Shown: in pieces, positions 22,761 to 34,557 of the stretch | How the letters are laid out: every line of letters starts with the position of its first letter | Numbering within the stretch: the first letter of the stretch is position 1 | Origin: Udeniomyces pyricola | Lineage: Eukaryota > Basidiomycota > Tremellomycetes > Cystofilobasidiales > Mrakiaceae | DNA: 64,000 nucleotides | Assembly (NCBI GenBank): GCA_039545295.1 | Contig: BCIK01000013.1 | Span: 620,001 to 684,000, forward strand | Direction: 5' to 3' | Made by a program: the position numbers and the translations under genes | Notes under the pieces: generated by a model | Seen by the model: the letters and a program-made list of their open reading frames with translations, nothing else | Databases searched by the model: none | What the model was told of the DNA's origin: nothing

Positions 22761-25700
22761 ATGTTCGCCACTGCTTCCACTGCAACGACGCGTAGCTGTT
22801 CGATCGCCCATGCTTGGATACTGCTACGTGGGCCTCCGATAGTCACTCACAGACGCTCCATCTCGATCCGATCTGTGCCCCCGTCAACTTCGACCTCGCT
22901 GGAACGGGCTCGGCCGTCGGAGGATCCTTTGCATCGAGTCCTGCCTCCGGCATTTCCTACAGAGCTCGAGCTCAATGAGGCCACCGCCCTTTTGCGTGAG
23001 GCAGTTGGTGTAAGTATACCCAACGATTCTCCTCGGACCTGTGAGAGAGAAAAAAAAAGGAGGAAATGAAGAGGTCTATCGAGTTTGACGATTGATTCTA
23101 TCCAGTGCTGACGTATTCGCTCTCTCTCTCCCCCCCTTATCCCATCCTTATTTCCACCGCCAGTCTTGGGCCGATATCCAGCTAGCTGTGCTTCCTTTTT
23201 GGGCGTGTGCCTACACCTACTACGCCGATCTCTTTTATTACATTCCCCAACCTAACAATACGCTCGAACGACACTCGATACCTGGGCACCCCTTCCTGCT
23301 AACGGTCAATGCATGCGCCTCGGCTGATGAGTCGTTGAGGTAAGCTTCTCTGACGGGGTCTGGTCCTTCTCACATATTTCAAGGCCACTCACTGACGGGA
23401 CGTGTTACATATGGTCACATCATCATTGTTCAAACAGCAATCTCCAGTTCCCTATACCTCCTTCATTTTTCCTGCCCTCTATAACCAATTCCAACGGCAT
23501 GTCCTTCTCCAAACGGGGGTCCATGAGTGGAAAGGGCTATCCACGATTGTCGTTCAAGGAGCTACACGCCCAACCACCAGAGCTAGGGGCACCGTTTGGA
23601 GATCCGTATCCTTTCGAGCGGGGACCACCAAAACCGAGGCTCGTCCCGCTTCGATTAGGAAGTCCTGTAGGAGAGGGAAAGAGGGGGACTGATATGTTTC
23701 ACAAGGTTCGTCCATCAAGGTTACTCCGCTTCGGTCTTTGCGAATGTTCGCTGATCAGGCCAATTCTCATTCCAACAAACGAGCAGGAGGTTCCCGTTCT
23801 AAACCCGGGACTCGACAAAAAGCGACCCAAGGGTCTGTTCCCTAGTGGAGGGTCCATGTCCAGGATTTTAGACGTTCCAACCTCTTTCGTTCGTCTTTCT
23901 TTCCACTCCAAAACCTCTCAGGTACAAGTCTCAAGTGGCTGATTCCCAATCTTCTTACCTCGCTTTGTTCTCTGCGGCTGCTCAGGATCGAATTGCCTTC
24001 CCAATCCAGAAGCCAATTTTGATCGCCTACGAGGACGAAACCCGTATGAAGGCAATCGCAGCTGTCGATCCATCGACGATGGTCGTTCAAACTCTCAAAG
24101 AGCACTCGAGCATGCCCCAATGGCAAGATATGGTAGGTTCTTCTAATCGGTTCTCGCGTGCTGTAGGAATTTGTTGTTGATTGTCGCTGTCGTAATTCTT
24201 CTTTTCGTGTCGTCACTGTTCCCTTACTATCACGTCAGTCGACGACCCTGCACCGGTTCCAAACAATCGATCCAGAACTCAAGACGCAGCAGTTCACTGA
24301 TGCCCAGCTCATTCTGGGAGAATCTACTTCGGAATTACTAAACTGGGCGTCTGAACATATCCATGTGAGGCTTCGTTCCTCCACCGCCTTGTTTCGTTTT
24401 CATATGAGCTCATGCATCCTCTGCCTATTTTGTTTTGATCAGTCCTTACGACCTGACCGACGCCGAACTCTCGATGAGACCAACACCAACCTCGAAAGCG
24501 TCCGAACCGTCCTCCAAGAGCGTCTGAGCAAGCTCAAGCCTAAGGTTGTCAGCCCGCTAGTGTCGGAGGGGTTCAAAGCTTCACCAGCTATGGAAGCAGA
24601 CGCAAAGAAGAGAATGCAGGATGTAAGTTTGACTGTTTCATTATTATTTTTTTCATCTTGTCTTCCTGGTGTATTGTGTGGACGTTTTGATTGACAGTGC
24701 CGTTCGATGGGTGCATTTTCAACAGAGTATGGAGGAAAGGCGACGTATCGCTGCTGAACAACGACGAAAGGCCGCCGAAGAGGAAGAGATCCGTCAACAG
24801 AGGCTTCACACTGTGAGTCTCGCGATGGTCTATCTGTTTCCAGGATAGAGTTGCCCATCACTGGTCTTGCCAGGCTCGTAACGTCCCCATTCGCTCGCTG
24901 ACACTCTTGCTCTCATTCTCTCTCAGAGCGACCTCAAGCGACGTGAAGCCCAATTGAAGAAGGAACGCCAGGCGCAGAGGGAGAAGAAGCACAAGGTTCG
25001 AACACTGTTCACCTTCAGGCTCTTGATTCAGGCTTTTCTGTGCCCAGAGACATCGATAAGTATTATTTGACTCCTCAATCTGATCATTTGCATCTTTTGT
25101 TCCTTCTTCTGGTCATTGCAGGAAGCCAAGGAAGCGAAAGCTCGGCGCACGCAAGACGTGAGTTTCGTTTGAATAGTCGCAAGTTTATTTTCTGGCTCTA
25201 TGTGTTATAGCTTATTGAACGTCCTTCTCATGACATGCAGCGTATCCGAGAGGAGGAGAACCGGCGCCGACTTGAGGCTGCCATGAAGTTTGCTAGAGAA
25301 GAGCTTTGGGTTAGTATAATACTTCACACATCACTACCATCCTCAACGTTTGATCTACTTGACCATACTTTCTTGGCACCTTGCCGACGTGGTCACGAAC
25401 ATCTCTTACTCATCGTTGTCGTATCTTGTTTCTGTCATAGGGAGCTCGACGAGCGAAAGGAGCCGGTTCTTCGTCCTCTTCCTCGTTATCGCACAAAGTC
25501 GTGAGTTTCAAGGACCAGCATATCCCTCTCTGTTGTCTCTGGACTACTAAGCTTTCTGCCGCGTCCCTATCTGACCTTGTCTTTCTCGTTCGTTCTTTTC
25601 TCGCACAAAAAGGTTCACGACGTCGACTCTTTCTACCGTACGCTCGGCCTGACGGCTCTGAGTACGCTCCCCAATGACGCAGAGGTCAAGGCGGCCTGGC

Positions 25701-25984
25701 GTTCCCAGATGCAAATCTGCCATCCCGATCGTCCTGGAGGCAGCACCGAGAAGGCTTCCAAGGTCAACGAGGCGTTTGAAAAGGTCGGGACAGGTGAGTT
25801 ATCCATGCCTATGAGGCACGATGTCTTTCGTTGGTGTCCTGAAGGGCTGCTCTTCTCCTTGCCTGGATTTGTCTGACTCATGGCTTACTCTTCTCCGGTT
25901 TCGGTTCGTCGTTGGTTGTTGATAACAGCTGAGAAGCGAGAAGTCTACCAACACCGAGGATTCTTCAACCGTTCTTCTCGATAG
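22761..25984 (+). CDS. Mitochondrial-looking protein with C-terminal J-domain
   Basis: Fourteen exons: 22761..23009, 23164..23339, 23438..23705, 23787..23857, 23922..24132, 24239..24364, 24443..24622, 24726..24812, 24927..24995, 25122..25157, 25241..25309, 25441..25500, 25613..25793, 25929..25984; 612 residues, all in phase. The N terminus is Arg/Ser/Thr-rich without acidic residues (THRRSISIRS), like a matrix presequence. An unrecognised region follows, with SWADIQLAVLPFWACAYTYY and YKSQVADSQSSYLALFSAAA. Next is a long charged coiled coil (ERRRIAAEQRRKAAEEEEIR). The last 70 or so residues are a J-domain, DSFYRTLGLTALSTLPNDAE, with the HPD motif intact in CHPDRPGG and a short helix ending RGFFNRSSR. 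An H-P-D motif should stimulate an Hsp70 partner. The function of the N-terminal 350 residues is unknown. Confidence 0.8.
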
Positions 25985-26534
25985 ATGACCATCCCTGGCC
26001 TGCTGTTCGCGTCGACCCACATGAAAGCCAACGTTATCGTCTCACAACCTTGAGATTACACCCAAACGAGATTTTGTTTACATACGCTGTTACGGCCTCT
26101 CAAAGTTTGACCTGTCACTTGTCGTTGTGGTGGTGAGGCGTGCTTGTGACGCGTATGCATGCAGCAATCAAATGTTGCCACGCCAGATGTTCCCACCCAC
26201 GTCATCATGAACACGTTCGGCACCTGCAGCACCTCGTTGACGAGCATGATATTTATATATATATATACACTTAAGCAGCCGCCGTCGAGGACGGGGACTC
26301 AGAAGAGAGCCTGCTCAGAAAAGATCGAAAGCGTACCACAAGTCCTTGTTTACACTCAACACGCTCGATCAATATGCTTGTATATTTCGTAACCGATCAT
26401 GAAATAAAATAATGATTCTCTTGTTTAATGAATGCGAATTCATGAACTCGATTTGCTGCGTTCTGGTCGCTTTGACCTAACCACTTCATCCGCCCACTAT
26501 TCGTTCCTGGCTCACCTCCATCTGCCGTCGCACC
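25985..26534. other. Intergenic region between J-domain gene and DUS1
   Basis: No gene seen. A TATATATATATA run lies at about 26248-26262, and AATAAAATAATG at about 26403, a possible poly(A) signal. Confidence 0.45.
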
Positions 26535-29246
26535 ATGGCTGGCCTTTCGACTACTGTGGTTCCACCACCACCATCCACATCGACATCATCAGCTGCGGCG
26601 TCTTCATCTTTGCCTCCGAAGCTCACCGGATATGACTTATTTCGAGCGCTCGGCTCGCCCAGACATGTTATGGCGCCCATGGTCGACGCCTCCGAACTCG
26701 CCTGGCGCATGCTCTCGAGGACGCCTGTCGAAGGAGCACCCAAGATCGAGCAGCTCTGTTACACGCCCATGATTAACGCTAAAATCTTTGCCGAGCTACC
26801 CGGCCACCATACTAAATCTGGGTTTGATCTCGAAACGGGTGAGTCCGCTCTTTCTCCCCCCCCCCCCNCCTTTGCCTGCCAAACAAGCAGAAGAGAGGAG
26901 TCGGCTCTCGCTGCCATGATGACGCGTTTGGTGGAGGTCTGACCCTGATTGAATGACGCTCTTTCTTGTCCCTACCAGATGAGGAAGGAAGCTTGGAGCC
27001 CTTGGGACAATGGGGCGTCAGTGATCGACCTCTCGTCGTCCAGGTTAGGCAAACATTCGTTCCTACGTCGCCTTCGGCATGCATCCCGCTCGACCTTGTC
27101 CAGTCCGGTCACTTCCTTTCATTCTCGACTGGTGCTCAGACTGACACCCTTCCCGGAATATTTTTTTGACTTAAAACGTTTGGTCAGTTCTGCGCCAATA
27201 ACCCCGAATATCTTCTCGCGGCGGCCAAGAAAATCCAGCATCGGTGTGACGCAGTCGACCTCAATCTGTCGGTCCCTCCCCGGCCTACTTTTTGATTTTG
27301 TCCATCTTTTCACGCTCGACCAGTACATGCTGACACGTGACGGGTCTTTATCATAGCGGGTGCCCACAAGGTATCGCCAAAAAGGGTTACTATGGGTCGT
27401 TCCTGATGGAAGATTGGAACTTGATCTATCAGCTCGGTACGTCGGACGTGGCCTTGATCCTCACTCACCGTTCGCGTCGACTGACGTAACTCACAACGCT
27501 CCCAAAACATGTATCCTTTTTGATTTGTCTCTTGGTTGTCCTTATCGATGCCATCAGTCAACAAGCTCCATCTCAACCTCGACGTTCCCGTCACGGCAAA
27601 GTTCCGTGTCTACGATACGGTGGAAAAGACTGTGGCGTACGCCAAAATGCTCGAATCGGCTGGCGCCCAGATCCTCACCTGCCACGGTCGAACTCGGGAC
27701 ATGAAAGGTCAATTGACGGTAAGTCAAATGATGAATTGTCTTGAGATTCCCTTGAGAACGATCACGCAGGCTTGAAGGACTGACAAACATGGCTGGGTGC
27801 GGTATTTCGTGGCGTAGGGTTTGGCCGATTGGGAAAAGATCAAGGCTGTCAAGGAGGCGGTCAAGGTACCGGTCTTTGCCAACGGAAACATTCTGTACCA
27901 TGAAGATATTCAGAGGTGCTTGGACGCAACAGGGTGCGATGGAGTAATGTCTGCAGAGGTAAGCTGTTACCAGCTTTACGACCCCTCCTCGCCTTTCTTC
28001 TTCACTGCTACTGCCTAGAGTCGACTCCTTGGATGCTAACTATAGATTGATCTTCATCCTTCTCTCTTTGAACTCCATTGCCTCGCTCCCTTTCTACTTC
28101 TATGATCTGATCCTCGTGTATGTACGTCCAGGGAAATCTATACAACCCCGCCATCTTTGCTCCAGACTCCTATCCTCCCATCACCGATCTCGCCAAGCGC
28201 TACCTCGCCATCGTCGATTCCCTCACCACCACCACTTCAGGCTCCGGCATCAAGTCTCACATCTTCAAGATTCTTCATCCAGCCTTCTCCAGACCCGAAT
28301 TTCATGAGTTTCGAAATTCGGCTGGGACGCTCGGGGGAGGTGTACCCGCTTGGGTAGCGTTCGTCGAGGCGGTCGAGCAAAAGATCACGTCGTTGGAAGG
28401 CGTAGGTTGGCAGAAGAGGGTAGTCGACCCAAAGTCATTTGTAGTGGACGAAGATGGTCTGAAAAAGATCCCGTACTACCTCGCTCAACCTCACACTCGA
28501 CCGCTTGATAAGAGCGGACAGAATCCTGCCGAAGCGACGTCGTCGGACGAGGTTCGCAATACTGTTGCTGGCCGTGAGTATGTGTGTGTGTGTGTGTGTG
28601 TCGATGAACTGATGGTTGTTTCGGCTGACGTCCCTCGGTTTCTTCCCTGCTTGCGCGGTGAGACCCAACCCAAGGCTGATGCTTCTTTCTTTCTGTCTTG
28701 TCTGTTTTCACGTTAGCCTCGACGGAGAAAGCCAAATCGACAATCCTTTGCGTCGCCGATGACTGCACGAATCAAGCTTCGGCCAACTGTCCCAACAACG
28801 CCTGCCTTGCCGACTGTCGTCGCATGAACGCTCGTAAAGCCGGTCTACTGGTCGACCCTTCATCGGCATCGTCATCATCGTCGCCCAACGGCAAAAGCCG
28901 GGTGCAAGCACAAGAGGAGGTGGATGCCGCCGCTCTGAAAGCGACGAAGCTTGTTATCTGCACGGACGAGGAAGTAGCTAGCAATACGCAACCCGAGGAG
29001 CAAGGAGGGGATGATGAACCCAAAGAGGGGTACGAAGGCATGGGTTGTGAGATGCACGAGGCCAAAGTTCGAGCTCGCAGGGAGTCGAACAAGGCTAAGA
29101 GGCTGGCCAAGGCGGCTCGTCAGCTGGAACAAAAAGCAAAGAAACGGGAGAGGAAGGCAGGGGAGAACGAGGCGAAAAAGAAGGCTCGGCAGCACTCGCC
29201 ACGTCCTAGAGAGCTGACTGAGGGAACGGAGGTGACCAAGATGTGA
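26535..29246 (+). CDS. DUS1: tRNA-dihydrouridine synthase, Dus1 type
   Basis: FMN enzyme that reduces uridine in the tRNA D-loop (U16/U17 in the Dus1 class). Exons 26535..26838, 26979..27043, 27188..27267, 27357..27436, 27558..27718, 27818..27958, 28132..28573, 28717..29246; 600 residues. Marks are [17 protein letters not shown], the catalytic Cys152 in [29 protein letters not shown] and VPVFANGNI. The last exon adds a Cys-rich segment ([20 protein letters not shown]) and a Lys/Arg-rich coiled-coil tail ([20 protein letters not shown]), consistent with a zinc-binding RNA-contacting extension. Intron 1 holds a poly-C run with one N (26868). The last intron holds a GT repeat. Its 3' end is 151 bp from the convergent ligase stop. 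Confidence 0.94.
28579..28600. repeat. (GT)n microsatellite in DUS1 intron
   Basis: A GT dinucleotide run just after the donor of the last DUS1 intron (28574..28716). Confidence 0.85.
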
Positions 29247-29397
29247 TCTCATGCTCCTCTTATATTCAAATAAGCGACCCTACTGAAATGACTGCGGCAT
29301 GTGTAAATACATATATATATAAGAGGATATGGGCATGAGAAAAGCGCTGTATACTCCCAACAGCCTCTCAAAACCATCCGTCCCACTGTGGCGAGCT

Positions 29398-32300
29398 CTA
29401 CCAAAAGTCATCGCCGTCACCTCCCTTGGCGCCTTTCTTGTTCATGAGAACGACAGCTTGATTATTGTACATCTCAGCGATCTGGACATACCAAGGATCG
29501 AGAATGTTGTTGTCAGCCATGCTCCGAGTAGGGAAAACATGTGGTCCAGAGTCCTAGAAGAAGACGAAGTTAAGAGAAGCAGGAAGGAAAATGATCACAA
29601 CGGACCTGTTCTCCATTCGTTGCGTCCTCGGCATCCTTGTCGTCTCGTACCCGAATGAATCGAGGAAACCGGAGTGAGATACCTCGTTTGTCGGCCTGTG
29701 AAAACAATCCAAAGCAGGAGACACATGAGTAAACCAATGTCCAGGTGAAACGTTCGATAGCGTTCATTGGCTCTAAGTCTGAGTAAGGGAACGCAATGTT
29801 TTGTGATTAGATGTTCTTTATATACTCACAATACCCATGGCGGCCGTATAGATTGGGCTGAGACTCAAGTCGGCCGTTAGGACTTCCCAAACGACTTTTG
29901 GCTCGAACCAAACGTCGGGCTTAGCGCCTCCGATCTGGACGTTCTTCCTCGGCCCCCCTGTAAGCTCCAGCGGATGCAGAATCTCATAATGGGACGCTAG
30001 GACTTCTTCGGTGAAACCCGTACCAATCTTGCAGGCCGTTTGATAGGATTCGGTATCGGGATCGTAGCAGGCGAGAAGGAAGGCACCGTAAAAGTTGGTT
30101 CGTTTGCCTTTGCCAAAGTAAGCGCCGATGACGACGAGATCCAACGAGTCGCCCACACCCGAGAGGTAGTCCTTCTTGAGCTACAGGAAAAACCGAGGAA
30201 GGTCTCGTTCGTGAGTTGGAAGACGCAGTGAGAAGGAGAGGGAGAGACAGCCAAGGCCAGATCGATATAGAATCAACGGTCTGTCTCGGAGGTTACCTAC
30301 CTTCAACCAATTCTGGGACCGTTTACTCGGTTCGTACGTCGAGTCGGCCGTCTCCAAGGACTTAACCATGAGACCTTCACATCCGTCTTTGACGGAAGTC
30401 TCAAGAAAGGTCGAGATCTCTTCGACCGATTCGGCATCTGTCGAAGTCGCGAATTGAAACTCGCCCTCGACGGGTACAAAGTGCTCGCGAAGGATGGCCC
30501 GACGCTCAGCGAGTGGTTTCTGTAGCAGGACCTGTAAAAAAAAAAGATTAGACAACGGATGATTGTGAGACATAAGTAACGGACGACTCTGCAAGAGAAA
30601 CATGATCCGATGTCGACGTCTGAAGAGAATGTGGAAAATAAAAGATGGAAACACAGTCTCACTTCGCCGTTACAATATAGGATATCAAAGGCAAAGATCT
30701 GGACTTGGATAGTGATGTCCTCCTTTTTGACGTCCTTTCGCTTTCGCTTACTGAGCTCCTGGAACGGCAGAAGCTTACGCTCAATGGGATCCCACGCGAC
30801 GGCCTCGCAGTCGAGGATGAAGTCCGTCGCAGAGTCTTTCATAGCCTGCAGGAGAACAACGAGATGGTGACAGAACATCGCGTGAGTGGATCGAGCACCC
30901 ATCACCTTTGTCAAGATAGGCTATACAAATCGTCGACTTACGTGAGGCAGGGATTCGACAAAATCAGGGTACTTGACTGTCATGTTTTCCGAGTTTCGAG
31001 AGAAGACGGTGATGGTGCCATCTGCGAGACGATGAATCTGGAGATCGGCCGCAGCTTATCAGAACATGAGCACCTTCATGAACGTCTTTCAGAATAGAAT
31101 GGAAAGACGACTGACCTGGGCTCGTTCTCCATCATACTTGTACTCGCAGGTGAATTTAGAGCCCTCGAATTTGTCGAGAACTTCAGTGATGGCCTTGGTG
31201 GGCTTGGCCAACATGGGCTTCAATGGCGTACCTGGTTGGGGGGCAACACAAAAGGATACGAAGATGCAAGATGCAAGACGTGCGATTGGATTAATCGACG
31301 TACGTCATAAAGATACACAAAAAAGAAAGCGAGACGCCACGGACCTGCGGTCAGCTTGCAGTGTTCTTTCAGCCCTTCAGGCCCGTATCGGACCAGGGCG
31401 GGGATGATAAGGTTCCAATTCGGCAGTTCGCTAAATGCAAATGGCAATCCGACGACCAAGATACGTCAGCAAAAGAAGAACGAAGCTAAACGTGAAGGCA
31501 CACGGCGGATGAGTGGTCTGAAACGAACCTGTAGACAGCCTTGAGGATTTCGGCACCTTCGGCTTGAAGGTTTTTAAGCTTCTCTGGTGAAATGTTTTTG
31601 CCGGCTACGAAGAAGGAACAAAAAAAAAAACGGCGTTTAGGTCAACCAACAATGCCACTGTGTCGAAGCAACACGCAGGTTACGAAAAGAAAAGGAAAAG
31701 CAGTGCCTTACCGTTTCGAGCAATGATACTCGCGTGAGCAATGGCGACGAGAATCGTTTTCTCAGCTAAACGGATTCGCAGCTTGCCCTCGAGTGACCGG
31801 ATGATGTATTTTGCTTCGTCTCCTTGACATGCAGCAAGAAGTGATCCGATGATGCCTGACTTGCGGGTTACCGACTGCGATACAACCGAAAAGACAGAAA
31901 AACAAAACTTTCGTAAGCAGGGTGAATTTGCGCCAGCAGCCAAAGAACCGATAGTACGCACATCTTTACCCGATGTCTTGGCAATCTCGGTCAGCTTGCT
32001 GAACACATAAGGAACGTTGAGGGGCTTGGGCTTGAACATGGTGGGTTGGTTTGCTCGAGAGTTCTGGAAAAAGAAGAATCACGTCAACATGGGCGATCTC
32101 GTCAACCGAACCCTACAGAAAGGAAATAAAGAGAGACGAACCATGGCAACAAGACCCAGGTCTCCATGTTTCTTGAGGTCTGCTTTGATTTGGGTGTTGG
32201 CCCGACCGGCCATCTTGGCGATCGCGCCAATAAGAATCGACTCGCCTACGCCGAGCTCGAGTCCCTCGTAATCCGGGCACAGCTATGTCGCGTGGGAAGT

Positions 32301-33836
32301 CATGACGTTAGCCGAACCAACCCACAGAGGCACCAGTTTGAGAGAGGGAGGTAGTTAACTCAAACTTACTCGGTTGATACAGAGGTAGACGACTTTGAGC
32401 ACCTCATCTCCCGCATCAATTTTAGTTCCCTTGCCCTTGCCCTTGATGTCAACTTCTTCGCCCGTCTTGGGAATGCCTGCTCTCTCAGCAACGAGGACAA
32501 GGAATCCGGTGAGGTATGAGATGATTTCAAGACGCTTCGTCGTGGATTCGATCTTGGCGAAACACGCCACCAGAGCGGCATAAGGCACAGGTGTTCCAAC
32601 GTCCCAAGGGGGATAAGATGCCGTCGCACGGGAGGCCTTCTCAAGAGCAGCTTCGGCTCTGATTGATTGAAATGAAAGGGATCAGGGGCAAGGATGAAGA
32701 GATGAGGTGATTGCCGTGTCAGATATATTCCGACAGATAAGGATGTCCAGGACACGATATGGACGGAGGTTTTACAGTTTTAATGATGCTTTTGACGGGG
32801 CCTGGGATAATAGAAACGTCGAATGTTCAAAGTCAGTGTCAGTCCGTTGCCTTGACCGAAACATGCGTCAGAGCCATCGATGATGCGGTGATTGTTGAGT
32901 TATACCTTGGTTGTCGACGCGACAGCATCGTCGATCTCTTCATCGGTGATTTCGTCCTCTCCTTCTCCTTCGCTACCATCTTCCGAAGCTGAGGAATCTG
33001 CCTCAGCTTTGGCAATCTTTGATCTCTGCATTCCCAAATCGTCGTCGTCCTCTTCTTCCTCGATCTCTTTGGTAGCACCCTTGTTCTTCTTGCCCGACGC
33101 TGTCATCTTCATCTTTGGCTTACGGATCGGTTGATCATCCTCGTCTTCATCTTCTTCGTCTTCTTGCTTCTTGGTTTCTTTGCACGCCTTTTTGACGGGC
33201 GAGGCAAATGCGGACTTGTTCTGGCTGTTAGCGGGGGATGACGTCGATGCAGCGAGCTCTGCCGGGGAGGTTGATGATGAGGTGGCGACCCGAGGTTTCT
33301 TGCTTTTGACCGATACCGATGCCGAATGATCAGCATGGTTTTCGTCTACTGGTGTTGGAGAAGCTGCTCGTTTCTTAGTGGGTGAGGCTTTGGGCTTGGA
33401 TGAGGAGGCTACGACACGGCACGTTACGAAGAGAAGACATCGATCGGAGAACATGTGAGTGACGCAAGATCCAGATCGACACGTAATCCATGTGCGTCCC
33501 ATGCTATCTTCTTTCTCGAGCTGATGACACTGATCGAAACATGATTGACCGACCTCGAGACTTTGATCCATCCTCCTTCATGGCGTCACTGCCGTCTTTG
33601 GTGGCGACGGCGCCAGTGCTACTGCTGCTGCTCTCGCTCGCTTTGGTCGAGACCGCGTCGTGCTTGTCACGTTTGGGCTTGGCCCACATGTCCTTGAGCG
33701 AGGGTTGCTGAGGTGCTGAGGCAGGAACACCTTTGGTGTGACTGAAGAGGGTGGTTTGCTTCATGTTGGGCTGCTTGGACATGGCAAAAGTGGTGCGTAG
33801 GAGGGTAGAGAAGAGGCGTCGACTGGGGGGAAGCAT
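29398..33836 (-). CDS. LIG1: ATP-dependent DNA ligase I (Cdc9/LIG1)
   Basis: Seals Okazaki fragments and repair nicks. Exons: 33554..33836, 32906..33408, 32776..32801, 32370..32658, 32142..32282, 31962..32063, 31712..31874, 31529..31604, 31345..31430, 31116..31231, 30942..31037, 30663..30845, 30301..30531, 29830..30180, 29606..29695, 29398..29481; 939 residues. The catalytic Lys588 is in [10 protein letters not shown]. Other marks are [42 protein letters not shown] and [16 protein letters not shown]. Two in-frame ATGs lie 18 codons apart: 33836 gives [18 protein letters not shown], a mitochondrial presequence; 33782 gives [13 protein letters not shown] with a PIP-like QTTLF near the new N terminus. 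The second exon is Lys/Glu-rich and disordered. One exon is only 26 nt. Divergent from SMC2. Confidence 0.96.
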
Positions 33837-34557
33837 CGACGGATGGGTGGTGAGAGGGAAGAAGGGCGTCGGAGCGAGCGCGTCGAGACGAAGGAGAGCG
33901 AGAAAGAAGGAGCCGGGGGATGTTTGACGCGTCAGCTCATCGTTTGAGTCGGTCAGAACCGAGGAAAGGAGGCTTGAGAGTGAGGCTGTTTACCAGATGG
34001 TATGTTGAGCGATGGAGATTGATGGAAGAGGACAGCCAAGGCAAGAAGAGGTCAGCCGGATGGATCTGACGTGCAGTTGTGGATGGTTGAGTGAGCGGGC
34101 CTGTCGTGTACGCTTCGACGCGTCGGCCTGAGACGACCTCGCTTAGACTGTCTTGATCTGGACGCGTCGTGATGATCAACTGTACTAGAAGAACGTACAC
34201 GTTCCATCGTCCCAACAATAACGAGACTACCGCAGGGTGGAATTGAACTGACTACAGCATGGGGCATATCATCGTCAACGTTCAAGACAAGGAAGAAAAG
34301 AAGAAGAAAAAAAGAAAAAGAAAAAAAAAACGATAACAAAGTAGCTGGTTGTAAGGGGAAAACAAAAAGAAATAAGAATGGCAGCGAGCTCGACTTGTTT
34401 ACTACTACTCTCGTGCCGACTTACTCGTTCAGGCGTTCCAGTGGTCGTCCATCCCCCTTCTGTTTCTTCATCATCATCATCCCCACCTCACAATCGTCCT
34501 CACCCGTGCCTCCACCTTTTTCTCCTCTTCATCCATCCACAACATCAGCTCCTCACA
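33837..34557. promoter_or_regulatory. LIG1/SMC2 divergent promoter with three MCB-like sites
   Basis: A 721-bp spacer between outward-facing start codons. GACGCGTC, containing the MluI cell-cycle box core ACGCGT, occurs with its core at 33927-33932, 34118-34123 and 34162-34167. In yeasts the MCB element drives G1/S transcription of replication genes including CDC9. Use of these sites here is inference. A purine-rich A/G tract lies at about 34286-34330. Confidence 0.55.

Noticed and set aside
7880..29322. Recurrent short TA runs (about 7880, 8997, 15011, 15464, 18452, 26250, 29312) as a mobile-element footprint
   Set aside because: They lie in promoters, introns and 3' regions without shared flanks or target duplications; simple-sequence slippage or TATA/efficiency elements explain them.
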